Shown piece by piece: positions 21,771 to 32,838 of a DNA stretch of 51,036 bases. The stretch covers positions 1 to 51,036 of the forward strand of contig JAQGBZ010000420.1 of the NCBI GenBank assembly GCA_034687125.1. The letters are read 5' to 3'. The stretch is from Neelides folsomi (Eukaryota; Arthropoda; Collembola; Neelipleona; Neelidae). Each line of letters starts with the position of its first letter. Position 1 is the stretch's first letter. Below the pieces are notes generated by a model that did not search any database, was not told where the DNA came from, and saw nothing but the letters and a program-made list of their open reading frames with translations. The position numbers were made by a program, and so were the translations under genes.

Positions 21771-23820
21771 ATGAGTAGCAAAATGAGACGAAAAAATGAA
21801 GTCAAACCCTTGGAAGTTGAACAACCTCTGACCACAACCATCGAAGTAAAACATGAGGAAATTAACGAAGGAACCCAAGCTGAATTAACCGACCAAACTG
21901 TTCGAAACATCCAGACTGAAAATGGTACTATTAATTAATTATTTTAATAACTAATGCATTTAACTGTCTATATAATTATTCAGTTTATTTAAAATTTATT
22001 AATTTAGCTTAATTTAAATTAAAGATCTTTTTCATAATAAATTGATTAATATCATTAATTTCAATTACACGTCCTCCTAAAAAGAAATTTACACTCGTGA
22101 AGAAAATCCCCGAAACTTGTCCGACTACGAGCTCCAAGTTAACGAAGAAGGGTTTTATGATCTTGTCCATATTCCCCAAAGCGGACGAACGGTGCGCGAA
22201 AGGAGCGAAATCAACAATAACATGGGCGAAGGGGCCAACGTCCGATATGACGACAATTTAATTGAAATTCCTGAACAACCGGACCAAGAACTCAATCCAC
22301 AGAATCCTCCCGCTGAGGTGCCACCCGTCAATGAAACAACTTGGACAAGAATCATCAACCGACTCAAAAGGCTTGGAACTTTTGGGTATTTGAACAGGAC
22401 GCTGGAACCAATCCCTCATTATAGGCTCACTCGTTGGCAAAATTCAACGTTTTTCCTTGGCGTTTACATTTTTGTATGTTGGATATTAAGCTAACATGTT
22501 GAGATCCAGTAAAAAAATTATGTTGTGACTAATTGAAATTAACTAATAATAATTCAGGCTGTTGGACTCTACGATTTGTTCGAAGTTGGGGGACAATCGA
22601 TGCAAATGTCGACTCATAAGACTTTTTACTTGTCCGACCAACTCCCACAGCTCCAGATCCTCGACGAGCATTTTTACCCGACCATTTTTCTCTATTTGAA
22701 TTTCCTCGTCATCCTCGTGGTCTGCTTGGGGATTCGCTATGCACTCGTTCCGCAATTTGATAAAGTCTTCTACTTTGTAAGCTATCAACTTTAACCCATT
22801 GGCCTTAATTGAACATTAACTATAACGTAAATTGGTGCTAATGGCTCTTAACGGTAAAAGGAAATTTTTTGATCTTTGACATTATTGAGCCAAATCATCT
22901 CACTCTCATTTCTCACACACGTGTTACACATTATTGCATAATTATAGTATTATCATTTTATGATCAATTAATTGTAGTGTGTAGTTTTGATTATTGAATT
23001 TTTAATTTTGTTCAAGTACTTGGACGCAGCTCGTGCTTATTTCATCCTTGGGGTTTTGGTCTTTTCCTATCAATTGACGCAATATGACAAATACGAACCT
23101 TCTGAAGTGGAAATGAAAGATCTTCACGAGAAGATGAGGAGCGAGATGCAAATTGTAAACGACTCAATACCTTCATCTTGGATCGACACTCAAATCCTGG
23201 TAAATTGAAGTTAAAATCAGAGTTCTCATTTCCCGCAAGCCGGCCATTGGAACTGAGATTTGTGTTTGGTTTTAGTTTGAATGCTGCGGTTTGGACTCAC
23301 CGGCAGATTGGAATAAAGTTGAGGGATTTGGAAAAGAAAAACACAGGAAATCATTGACGGACGATTTAAACAAAATTCCCCTTTTTTGTCCGGATTTGCC
23401 AAAGGTTGATAATTTGCCGTTAATTACAGTTACTAATTTTATTTGAGCTAAATAAATATAATTAACAATAACTCTATACAATCATTTATTTGATAGTTAA
23501 TTATAATTATAATTAATATTTATTTTTAGCTTGAAAAGGGCTACAATCACAACAATAGCCGCTATGGGTGCTATGAAGTGATTAAGAAATTATTTCGTAC
23601 CGACCATTTCAAACTCCATTATCGGATATTCAAAACATTTATTCCCTTTGTAAGCCCAAAAAGAAACTAAAACGAATATTAACCAATTACAATTTATACA
23701 CAATTTAAAGTTATGTATTTCAAAATAGCCAATTAAGCATTTAAATAAAATGGAATTTCTTTGCTATTTTAGGTCGTTTTTTACTTGTTATTAGGAACCA
23801 TCTACTCCAACTTGCAATAA
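21771..23820 (+). CDS. tetraspanin with long N-terminal cytosolic extension
   Basis: Seven exons: 21771-21924, 22085-22473, 22558-22776, 22978-23199, 23276-23404, 23530-23649 and 23773-23820. They join in phase to 426 residues. Four membrane segments lie at about 173-189, 223-243, 253-289 and 408-423. The large extracellular loop between TM3 and TM4 has the hallmark CCG (FECCGLDSPADW, residues 331-333) and two more cysteines (CPDLP, C366; GCYEV, C385), giving two predicted disulfides. Tetraspanins organise membrane microdomains. The first 170 residues are polar and acidic; most tetraspanins have only 10-20 residues there, so this extension is unusual. The stop codon overlaps an AATAAA (23816-23821), and a second signal lies at 23906-23911. 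The gene is divergent from the rolling-stone-like gene. Confidence 0.88.
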
Positions 23821-24078
23821 AGGGCTTTTACAGAATATATTACCTATGCGCACCTGTATATTCCAATATTAACATTAAAACTAAATTACAGTTTAGTTTA
23901 AAGTAAATAAACAAAATGTTCAATATTGTTCCGTATTTATTTAACGCTTTCATTAATTTTGTATTTATTGCGTCGAGGCGGTAACTGAAAAAACTGAAAC
24001 TTCGAAATGGATCATTTTAACGTTTTTTCATTTTAACACCGGCTTTAATTTATTTCCCGCCCTTGTTCGTTAAGTGCT

Positions 24079-26009
24079 ATGCCATGCAGTAAGAGTAAGA
24101 CGAGGACTCTTCCAGTGGCAAGCTGGGAGCGGCTTTTTGACCAACAAAGCCGAACTTTGGTCATCCCTTTTTCACAGCTTTCCCACTCTCAGTTTCCTTC
24201 TCGTCCAAGAATGCGACTTGACACGGCCATTGCATTAGAACGTATTCAATCACAGCAGTTACCGGCGTTTCCTGACAAGATCAAGAGAAAGCAGTCATTA
24301 TACACAGTGGAATTGGTGCGGAAGAACAAGCCGGAAGGGAATAAGAATAAATTGAAAGAACAGTCCAAGGTTCCCAATCCCAATAAGCCAAGTAGACAAA
24401 TCATTGCGAGACCCACAGCCAATAAAGAAATTGTTGAAATTGACATGCTCGATGACGAGGAATTCCTCGAAGATCCAGTTGTCAAACTCCTTCTGCAAAA
24501 TGCAATCCCCAAGAAAAAGAAAGGTAAAAAAGGCAGCTCAATGTCAGAGGAAAATATCATTTACACAGACAACAGAGATCTCTTGGAATCTCCCAGAGAT
24601 CCTCCGCCTCCGCCAGAATCCCAAATGTCTCCAATAATTTCTCCATCAAAAAACAAGTCCATTAGCAAAGTCAAATCAAATACCTCAACGTATAGCAATA
24701 GACCGTCTGGGATGACAAAATGTAGGCAAAGTTCGGCAATTTCTGCCAATAATAGCAAATCGAAAGGTCACCGTCCTCCCACAAGGACAAAGGGTTGGAC
24801 TGAATTGACTGAGAATATATCTGGAACTGCAGTGGTTGAAAAACCTAAAAAACCTAAAAAGATTGGGAAAAAAACAGCCCAGAGACTTTGCAAGCAATGG
24901 ATGGTGAAAACCGGGCATTGGATTATTCTCAATAAGAAACCTTCCCCGAGATCTTTCTCAATTTCCCATCTTGGAAAGGAAATCAGTCAGGAGGAAAGCG
25001 GAGAAATCATTGGACAATTCCTCGAACGAATGAAATCAAAGAATAAACACGGGGCAAAGAAGAAAAATTCCAACGTTGTGATTTCTCATTACATCAAAAA
25101 GCGGCCACAGTACACGACCAGCGAGGAAAAGTTGAAGAGTTTTATTTATCGCAAGCCAGTGGAAAGACTTGAGAAGAAAAAAACAACTTCGGAAGCCAAA
25201 CTCGACTCCCAACTCCGAAACATCATGGAAAGGATGAAAAAAGACAATGAGGAACCGATGTTGAAGCCGATCAAAGCAAAGAAGGGAAAGAAATATCTTT
25301 GGCTCAATAAGAAAGCCAAAATTCCAAAGTTAAAGCACGAAAAGAACCTTCAAGACATTTCCGTTCTTTGTGGCCTTCCGATCCTCAATTCGTGTTTGGT
25401 GATGCCTGAAGAAAACGTTTATCCTGAAAATGAGTTGGTTGAGTAAGAGCATTTAAGATTTGCATATTTAATTTTGCTTGTACATAATTACATATTAGTA
25501 TATCATAAATATTTACAAATATATTAATAATAAATAATGAATAAATATAATATTTTTTAAATACGCTAATTGTTTATTCAGTGAAATGAATAATCAAAAG
25601 CGACCAAATGATCACTCGGGGCTTTGGACCTTGGTTGATTTTCGTGGATTTAAGGATTCCCAAATAAAAATGAAATATAACGACAAGTTGCATCGAATCC
25701 ATGTGCGTGAGTAGTTGAGTTATATTTTCATGCTATCTTACCTGTGTAGATTAAATTGTAGGTAGATAATATAATGTGCATAATATTTTAATACTCGGTA
25801 TGTTGAGTATGTATGTATTCCTAATTAAATACCAACAAATTAAATATTTTAATTGTCATTAGATGATCGGGAAGCAATTCAGAAGTCAATGTAACATTGC
25901 ACGGCGGTTGGAAGAAAAAATTCCGATTCCTCAGGGTGTTTCACTGACTCGGTTACGCATTTCTAAGGACCCAGAGGGAATCTTCCTCATCGAAGAACAA
26001 CAATATTAA
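24079..26009 (+). CDS. long basic protein fused to a C-terminal small heat-shock (alpha-crystallin-like) domain
   Basis: Three exons, 24079-25442, 25582-25702 and 25863-26009, give 543 residues. Exon 1 alone reads to a TAA at 25444, but a strong donor (gtaaga) starts at 25443 and pairs with the acceptor at 25581 exactly in phase (GA/T), leading into DEMNNQKRPNDH. Residues 1-454 are Lys/Ser-rich and look disordered (many KKK and KPKK runs); no domain is recognised. Residues about 468-543 resemble an alpha-crystallin domain: LVDFRGFKDSQIKMKYND, then LHRIH, then KIPIPQGVSLTRLRISKD and GIFLIEE, matching the strand order of small heat-shock proteins. The second intron uses the weaker donor gtgcgt. 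A nearby gtgagt would break the frame. Alternatively two separate genes exist, the second starting at 25586. Confidence 0.62.
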
Positions 26010-26331
26010 ATATCTGTAGTTCACTTTATGACCTATGTGACTATCATCTTAAAATTCTCTGATTGTCATCATTTTTATCATATGTATGCTATAGTATCAT
26101 AAATGTATCTTAATTATTGCAGTTATGGGTTAATTGCAATGCATTGTGATCATTGTTGGGGTAGTCTGCTATGCATCTTAAACACACGATTATAATACAT
26201 ATCATAATTACAATTGTAAGCAAATATGAAGACACACCACAATACCAATACTCAAGAATGCATACTAAAGCTACATAAAACCAATTTCAAATTAGAGTAA
26301 ATTCTACACAATCGTCAACATTAATTATATG
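26010..26331. other. intergenic, no feature seen
   Basis: AT-rich DNA between the heat-shock-domain gene and the left arm of the foldback element. No exon or repeat is recognised. Confidence 0.5.
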
Positions 26332-26879
26332 TACAGGTTGGGCTTCTAACCTTTGAGCATTTACAATCGACTCTAACTTTAATGTTTATGAACGAATATT
26401 TATCAAAATTTAATGACTCACTCTTTAAATATCATGTTATAAGAGTATAACTTTATTTTAAGATTTGACCTCCGTTGACCTCAATGCAGTGAAATATCGA
26501 AAACTTCGACATATTTAAGTAGATGAATTTCTATAAATTTCAATGGTAGCAATCGCTTCATTGATTCTTTAACTTAACCCAAACGCTGGATCCTGGAATA
26601 CAATCACTGAACAATCACTGATTGCGATTTAAACAATGAAAGTTGAAGCATTTGAGGAAATTCCCTTCTAGACGCGTAAAATGCATGTAAAGTTGAGTTT
26701 TGCTGTTGCACTGGATTGAGGTCAACAGAGGTCAAGTCATAAAATATAATTTAACCTTCAATAACATGTTATATAAAGAACATCTCAGCATAATTTGATA
26801 AATATTCATTAATAAACATAAAAGTTATCTTCGATTAAAAATACTCAAAACTTAGCAGCCCACCCTTTATGATTATATG
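26332..26879. mobile_element. foldback-type non-autonomous element with long inverted arms
   Basis: The two ends are imperfect reverse complements over roughly 150-170 bases each. The left arm starts near 26332 with ACAGGTTGGGCT and the right arm ends near 26879 with AGCCCACCCTTT. Matching blocks include GAATATTTATCAAA, ATCATGTTATA and the inner block GACCTCCGTTGACCTCAAT on the left, against its inverse at about 26712-26737. The centre (about 26500-26710) has no open reading frame of note. The ends resemble Tc1/mariner-like CAGGGTGG termini. A clear target duplication was not established because the outermost bases are diverged. The element lies between two genes and does not interrupt either. 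Confidence 0.72.
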
Positions 26880-27143
26880 TATAATTTAATAAAATCCATC
26901 AGTTTTTTGTCTTGGATTGGATTAGAAATGATTGGAATATAATTATTATTATTATTTATGCATTTCTTTAAATAATGTAATCAGGATTTTAATTTTATGG
27001 TTAGTTTTAGAAACATAAAATTAAAACAATTTCGAGTTCTCTTGAAATTACACATTTTGGTTAATTCCACTAATTCGGTCTAATTTTCTAAATTGTAAAA
27101 AGATTATAAAATTAATTTCTAAATTTAAAAGTGTTAATTTTAC

Positions 27144-28119
27144 ATGACTGTTACATACTGCTGTGAATGTCCTTGCCCAGGACAACTTGAAGAGCCGTAT
27201 CATATGCCCGGGTTCGTTATAAAGATTGCAATATTTATAAAAATTCAAATATACTTGGTTCTGAAAATTATTTCCCATTTTCTCAACAATACTCGTTTTC
27301 CGTTTTTACCTGTGATGTGATTATAATTGTGATTGTGAGTATTTCTTATTTTTTAGATACTTGGGGCATATTCCAACATATCGTGATCGTATTGGAGGAT
27401 CAATCGGTAATATAAAACTCTTATATTATTAATTATGCTCGTTTATGATTAATTAATTAAAAGGCAATATTTAAACATTGCTGGAATCTCTTGTTTGTTT
27501 TGCTGTATAGGGAAACTGAGCAATGACGCCTTTACTGATCCATGCACCGCTCAAGCTCCTTGTCCCATAATGGATCGACCCGTCAACCGGTGCGGACCCC
27601 CCACTTACTGCTGCACTGTTGATCCTGTCTGTGCTCCTCTTCCTTGTTGTCCACCACGTCCAAAGCTCTGCAACCCTTGTTTCCCAGCTCCAAGTGATTG
27701 GCAAGAAGGAAGTTGCATGGGAGCTCTCTCCAGCAGAGGATGCAACAAAGGAAATGAATGGAGTTCCACTGGATGCTGCGGAGGATGTTGTGACGAAAGA
27801 GCTCCACATATCAATCGCGGACCATACGTTTGCCCATGGTACAATTTTTAATAATTAATAATCAAATATGGCATTAATAATCAGTTCAGTAATTGCTAAT
27901 TTTGAATCATGTTAATTAATGAATTTGAATTTGACTTGTAGTAAACCACAACCTGACACGAATGTTTATCGCTGCTGCGAAGCAATGAATTCAACTTATT
28001 TTGGTCATGTTCCTGGATTTGCCTTCCACAGCACTGGACGGACAACTGGGAGAGCGTCGTGGGGAACTAAACAGTACATTAAAAACTGCATGCTTTACAA
28101 TACATTCAATCAGTGTTAA
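27144..28119 (+). CDS. cysteine-rich CIMIP2/FAM166-like protein (ciliary microtubule inner protein)
   Basis: Four exons, 27144-27211, 27357-27406, 27511-27838 and 27942-28119, join in phase to 207 residues. Near the N-terminus, HMPGYLGHIPTYRDRIGGSI matches the PGYxGxxPxYKxxxGxxxG motif of the CIMIP2 (FAM166) family, proteins bound inside axonemal doublet microtubules. A second, weaker copy (FGHVPGFAFHSTGRTTGRAS) occurs at about 167-186, as in family members with repeated motifs. The unusual part is the middle, with Cys/Pro clusters (CCPPRPKLCNPCFP, GCCGGCCDE); about 26 of 207 residues are Cys. There is no signal peptide, so these cysteines would be cytosolic, perhaps cross-linked as in sperm structural proteins (inference). 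AATAAA lies at 28298-28303. The neighbour on the minus strand is convergent. Confidence 0.66.
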
Positions 28120-28565
28120 TTATCGTGTTTATTTTTTTGAAATTCACTGTTGTTAATTTCCAGTAATCCTTTTCCAAATTGTTTAAGTTGTATGTTTTAT
28201 GAACCCATGAAACAAATGTACCCAATATTTATATTTCAATTAATATTATATTTAATCACAATTAATACATATTTGATAGCTCACTCATAATTGGTTGAAT
28301 AAATAACATTTTACTTAATTTCTATTAATGCTCTTGCTTACAAGAATTAAAATTTCCTGTGATGTATTTTATCATGAAATAAACCGTTCGTTTAGAAAAA
28401 TATTCTAAATAACTAAATTATGTAATTACAAATACAAATACTGCAAATGCTATATTTTTTGTTAAAAAGATGAAACTTTTTAGGATTTATTATTCATGAT
28501 TCATGATAAAATATAATTAATTATTATAAAGAAAATTATTTAGTTTATATTTTTAATTTTGGAAA
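28120..28565. other. convergent intergenic spacer
   Basis: About 450 AT-rich bases between the 3' ends of the CIMIP2-like gene (plus) and the 992-residue gene (minus). Apart from poly(A) signals I see nothing. Confidence 0.5.
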
Positions 28566-31544
28566 TTAAAGGAGAAAGGGCAATTGACGTCTTTGTATCC
28601 AAAAATGGACAAGTTCCGAAGATCCTCCGAGCATTTCTACAACAATGAAAGTAATCGCATCTTGCCATGGCTTCGTTCCAATCTCCGTCGCCGGAAGACT
28701 CATCGTGAGGAAGCAAAGCCTTGTGAGCATGTGAGTCCTCGTCTTCGGTCCAACTTCGGAATATTTGTACAATTTCATGAGAATGGCCTGACATGCAAAA
28801 TTATGAATGGCTCCAGTCAGTTCAAATCTCTCAACCAAGGTCCTGTACCATCGTCCGGGTCTTTTGATTGCATCTCCTTCTTGTTTCGTCTTCGTTTCCT
28901 GTTGCTCGGCTTGACTCAGAATGTCATCAGCCAACACTACAGATTTTCGCATCTCCTTCATGGCAATCTTAAAAATGGGATTTGAGTTTAAAGCCTTGAT
29001 TTTTGCTAAGAATCTCTTTACAGTGTTCCATTCATATCGGTCGATTTCGCCCATCGCATTGAACCTCAATTTCTTTTCTAAGAGATGAAATGGAATTTTG
29101 GCCTTGATAAGAGCCCGGAAGATTTCTCTCGACGTTGTTTTAACTCCAGCATGATGAAGAAGACGAATGTATTCAAGGGCCAAATCCTCATCATGGGGAT
29201 TTTCTTCAAGCAACTGGATCCGACTTTGCTCCTCTGATGGAAGTTCTGCAAATGGAGATTCCTCAAATTGTTTCGGTGTGTCAACTTCTTTAATTTCAGG
29301 AATTCGACTTGTCGATCGAATATAAAATTGTGATTTTTTCTTTGCTTCTTCCAAAGCTCGACGTTTTTCTTTCAACATTTCCTTCATTCCGTGATGATGT
29401 TCAATTTCTCCCATTCTCACCTTGTGCCAAATATTGTGATTGATTCGACGATTGTCCTCGAAAAGTTTAACATAAGTGACATAATTTCGGAAATTTCGGA
29501 TTGTTTCAGCCCGCGGATCTTCATAAATCTTTTTAAGTTTGACTTCAATTGGTTCTTCATTCTTGAGTGAATTCATTTCCTTCATCTCGTGAAGTCTTTT
29601 AATTTCTTCCACCACCATTGAATTGCTTTCATAAGGATTCACTCCAATGATGTCTTCAACTCCCATATTGGTATTCTTTTTTAATAAACTAACTCTGTGA
29701 TGAATCGTTTCCTTTGCAATGGAATGATGTCTGTGAAAATGTTCAACAACTTCGTGGAACATTTGGTCCATTTCCCCCAACATTTCTTCGCCTTCTTCTT
29801 CGGCTTCGAAAATTTCTTCTTGTTCTTCTTCCATTGTGCTTTCAATATCAAGATCCTCCGCAGTTTTCTTAATATATTCCAATTCATATTCATCTTCGCC
29901 GTAATCTTCTGGATATTCAAATTCTTTTTCTGCCTCAGTTTCTTCTTCTCCTTTAATTTCCCCTGCTGATTTTTTCTTCTCTTTTTCTGCCTTCTTCTGC
30001 TGAAGAGCTTTCTTGCAGATTTTCTTTTTCGTCAAGCTTTCTTTCTTTGGTTTCTTTTTTTCAACTAAAACACGAGGCTTTTTCTTCAGTTTGATCTCTG
30101 GTGAATGATCTCTCAACATCCGAATGAAACTTGGCGGCATTTGGAGCCTTGATTTTAAATCTTTTTTCTCAATGTTCAACAATGAACGAATAGTATGAAA
30201 AAGTGCAACCATCATTCCTTCAAAGTGCAAAAGCTCTTGGTGAAACTTCTCGTCATCTTTCACAATCGAAGTTCTTCTTAAATTCTGGAAGATAAAAGGC
30301 GTTTTGTCGTCAAATCCTTGGTCTTTTTTTGGTTTAACATCAAAATCGAAATCTTCGTCTTCAACTGAACCTTCAAGAGATTTAATTTCGAAATCTTCCA
30401 CTTCCTCTTCCTTTTTCTCTTCTTTCGAATGGTGGACAGTTTGTCTGAGGGAACCAAACGGTGAATCTTTTTCTTGCGAATCTCTTTCCTTCTTCAAGGC
30501 CCATTCTTCCAATATTCCCGTGTAAGTGATGGTGCCATTTAAGCGTCTTTGGAAATTGAGAGCATCTTGAATGAATCTGCTCATCTCGTCGCTTCCAGCA
30601 ACATTCCGCTTTATTTTCCCTCTGTTGCAATTAGGACGTTTTAATTTTAAATTGGCCAATCGCTTCAACGGAGCATTTCTCATCTCTTCCAATTCCCTCT
30701 TATTCTTAATGTCATTGTACCAATCCTCGGTGTCGAGCTTTAACTGTGGGGGCAAATTATCAAACATGAGGTCAACCGTGTCAATCATGACATCTCCAAG
30801 TTGGTTGTAAGGTTTTCTATTTGAACTGAAAACGGCTTTCTCATCTGCTCCTTTGGCCTCAGCTCGTCGTTCCATAAGAGTTCCTTTAGACTTCTTATGG
30901 GCTATTTGAGCACTTTTGCTAATTTCAAGACAATGCAATGAACGTTCAGTCGTTGGAGCGATCATCCATTTCTTCATCAAATAACGAATCATTTTCTTCA
31001 TCCGCTTTTCTGCCTTTTTGTGAGCAACTTCATCTTCGTCTTCTTCCTTTGGCATTCTAAAGATGAGACGTTCAGCATTGGCTTCTTCCCTCTTTACTGT
31101 GGCTCTTTTCTTGGCTCGTCCCCGCTCTCGTGATTCCGACCCATGGGCTTTCTTAGGAGGAGTAAGAAGAAAGTCGAATTGTTCAGGGAGTTCTTGCCCG
31201 GCTTTGGCTTGTTGTTTTAGGCGATCAAAAGGGTCGATGAGTTTCCCACAGTCGGCACAAAACGTGTTGGGGTCGTCTTTCCCAAATTGGCCGAAATCAA
31301 TATTCCCAATGAGATCTTCCTCTTCTTCGGGGCATTTGGTGTGGCAGAAGCAGGGCCATCCTTTGTGCATGGGACATTCACCGCCATTGACTGAAGGGAT
31401 TATTTTGACTTCTTCGACGACGGGTTTTTCGACGTGGGCGTTGGGGTTGCATGGATCTTTGAAACAAGTTGTTCCTTCGATTAAATACTCGGATGGGATT
31501 TTGTCGGCTGGTGGTGACTCTCTCAATGTCTTTCTCTTATACAT
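28566..31544 (-). CDS. large intronless charged protein of unknown function (992 residues)
   Basis: One uninterrupted reading frame on the minus strand, the longest exon in the window. The N-terminus has a cysteine/histidine cluster that could bind zinc: CPMH, CFCHTKC (residues about 57-71) and CADC (96-99). Lysine- and glutamate-rich coiled-coil-like regions dominate residues 130-210 and 480-610. The last 200 residues look helical and more ordered (FRALIKAKIPFHLLEKKLRF to FIVVEMLGGSSELVHFWIQ), perhaps an alpha-helical repeat fold. There is no signal peptide or membrane segment. I do not recognise the family. Its neighbours resemble axonemal proteins, so a structural role in sperm or cilia is a guess only. 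The absence of introns contrasts with most genes around it and would also fit a retrocopy. Confidence 0.75.
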   Translation of the reverse strand: MYKRKTLRESPPADKIPSEYLIEGTTCFKDPCNPNAHVEKPVVEEVKIIPSVNGGECPMHKGWPCFCHTKCPEEEEDLIGNIDFGQFGKDDPNTFCADCGKLIDPFDRLKQQAKAGQELPEQFDFLLTPPKKAHGSESRERGRAKKRATVKREEANAERLIFRMPKEEDEDEVAHKKAEKRMKKMIRYLMKKWMIAPTTERSLHCLEISKSAQIAHKKSKGTLMERRAEAKGADEKAVFSSNRKPYNQLGDVMIDTVDLMFDNLPPQLKLDTEDWYNDIKNKRELEEMRNAPLKRLANLKLKRPNCNRGKIKRNVAGSDEMSRFIQDALNFQRRLNGTITYTGILEEWALKKERDSQEKDSPFGSLRQTVHHSKEEKKEEEVEDFEIKSLEGSVEDEDFDFDVKPKKDQGFDDKTPFIFQNLRRTSIVKDDEKFHQELLHFEGMMVALFHTIRSLLNIEKKDLKSRLQMPPSFIRMLRDHSPEIKLKKKPRVLVEKKKPKKESLTKKKICKKALQQKKAEKEKKKSAGEIKGEEETEAEKEFEYPEDYGEDEYELEYIKKTAEDLDIESTMEEEQEEIFEAEEEGEEMLGEMDQMFHEVVEHFHRHHSIAKETIHHRVSLLKKNTNMGVEDIIGVNPYESNSMVVEEIKRLHEMKEMNSLKNEEPIEVKLKKIYEDPRAETIRNFRNYVTYVKLFEDNRRINHNIWHKVRMGEIEHHHGMKEMLKEKRRALEEAKKKSQFYIRSTSRIPEIKEVDTPKQFEESPFAELPSEEQSRIQLLEENPHDEDLALEYIRLLHHAGVKTTSREIFRALIKAKIPFHLLEKKLRFNAMGEIDRYEWNTVKRFLAKIKALNSNPIFKIAMKEMRKSVVLADDILSQAEQQETKTKQEGDAIKRPGRWYRTLVERFELTGAIHNFACQAILMKLYKYSEVGPKTRTHMLTRLCFLTMSLPATEIGTKPWQDAITFIVVEMLGGSSELVHFWIQRRQLPFLL

Positions 31545-31762
31545 TTTAACTATTAACTATAAATTGTCTAACTATTAGAGGGTTAATTAATAAATAAATG
31601 TTACAAAAATCTAAATAATACGTAAATGGAAACAAGTATTCGTTAGAGAGTATTTTAGAGAATTTGTTTTGATCAAATGATCTATAGTGATATGAGTGAT
31701 ATAATGTACAAATTATTTATAAAAAATATGGCATTTTACAAAATCACCGAAGGTCGATTAAC

Positions 31763-31775
31763 GGTCCACCCTGTA
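31763..31775. mobile_element. possible solitary transposon terminus
   Basis: The bases ggtccaccctgta read in reverse as TACAGGGTGGACC, matching the Tc1/mariner-like ends seen at 26332-26879. No partner terminus was found nearby, so it may be a deleted remnant or a chance match. Confidence 0.3.
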
Positions 31776-31951
31776 TATTAAGACAAAAATTCAATTTTTA
31801 AAATCTTCATTTTGGGAAATATTTTATTTTCATTTCTTTTGCTTACAGTTATAATCTTAAGGCAAAGAATAAAATTGAAAAATGGTGATTATAAAGATTT
31901 CGAACTTGTTTAATATGATTTTGCACACATGTGAATTTTAGTGTGGTTTTT

Positions 31952-32176
<225 letters not shown>

Positions 32177-32190
32177 ATTCTTCATTATCA

Positions 32191-32226
32191 ATATGATCAT
32201 TCATATGATCATTCATATGATCATTC
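32191..32226. repeat. 12-bp tandem repeat, three copies
   Basis: Three exact copies of atatgatcattc. It is intergenic, just upstream (minus-strand sense) of the zinc-finger relic. Confidence 0.9.
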
Positions 32227-32838
32227 TTCCATTCGAAGAAAAGGAGCTAGTTCCAGTGAGCTGAGGTGAGGTGAAGGTGAGGATAGGTGAGGGGCACGGG
32301 AGCTAATCTCCAGCCCTCACCTTTACAATTAATTAGCATGCCGTCGAGATGGCGACATGTGTGACGAGGATACTCAAATGAACATCCTCATATTTATCTG
32401 GCCTAGGATTAGGTAAAATATAGTTATTTAACAATGTATACTAGTACCTATTACGTATTTTATATAAATAAATAAATAGATAATATAAATGCAAAATTAT
32501 CTAGGAAAGGTAGAACAATGGCTTTGTCTTAAAGTTTACTTAAACAAATTCTTGTTAATGAAAAAATAGAACTACCCAATTCCAAATTCCAAATAGATAT
32601 TTTATACATGTCCTGTTTTTATAAATAATATCATTTATTTACATATCAGTAACAAAGAAAAGAAGGTTTACTATATAAAATAAGATGCTTAATAAGTTTA
32701 ATAAGCCGCTTAAGCATGGTGCTTAATCAATTTTTTTATTCCAGCACTTGAAATAAACTTTACTGATGAAATAATATCCAATTTATGTATGTTTATTCTA
32801 ACATTTACTTTTAAGAATGGTTTAATACAAAGGTTTCT
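32227..32838. other. intergenic, no gene seen
   Basis: About 600 bases with a GGTGAGG-rich stretch near 32260-32300 and otherwise AT-rich DNA. No exon is supported. Confidence 0.45.

Noticed and set aside
25444..25446. Treating the TAA at the end of the 454-codon exon as the natural end of that gene
   Set aside because: A strong in-phase splice donor overlaps the last codons and joins to a recognisable domain, so the fused model is preferred. The alternative is noted in the gene entry.
25707..25712. Alternative gtgagt donor in the heat-shock-domain gene
   Set aside because: It has a better consensus, but using it puts the downstream alpha-crystallin-like exon out of frame and ends translation after a few codons.
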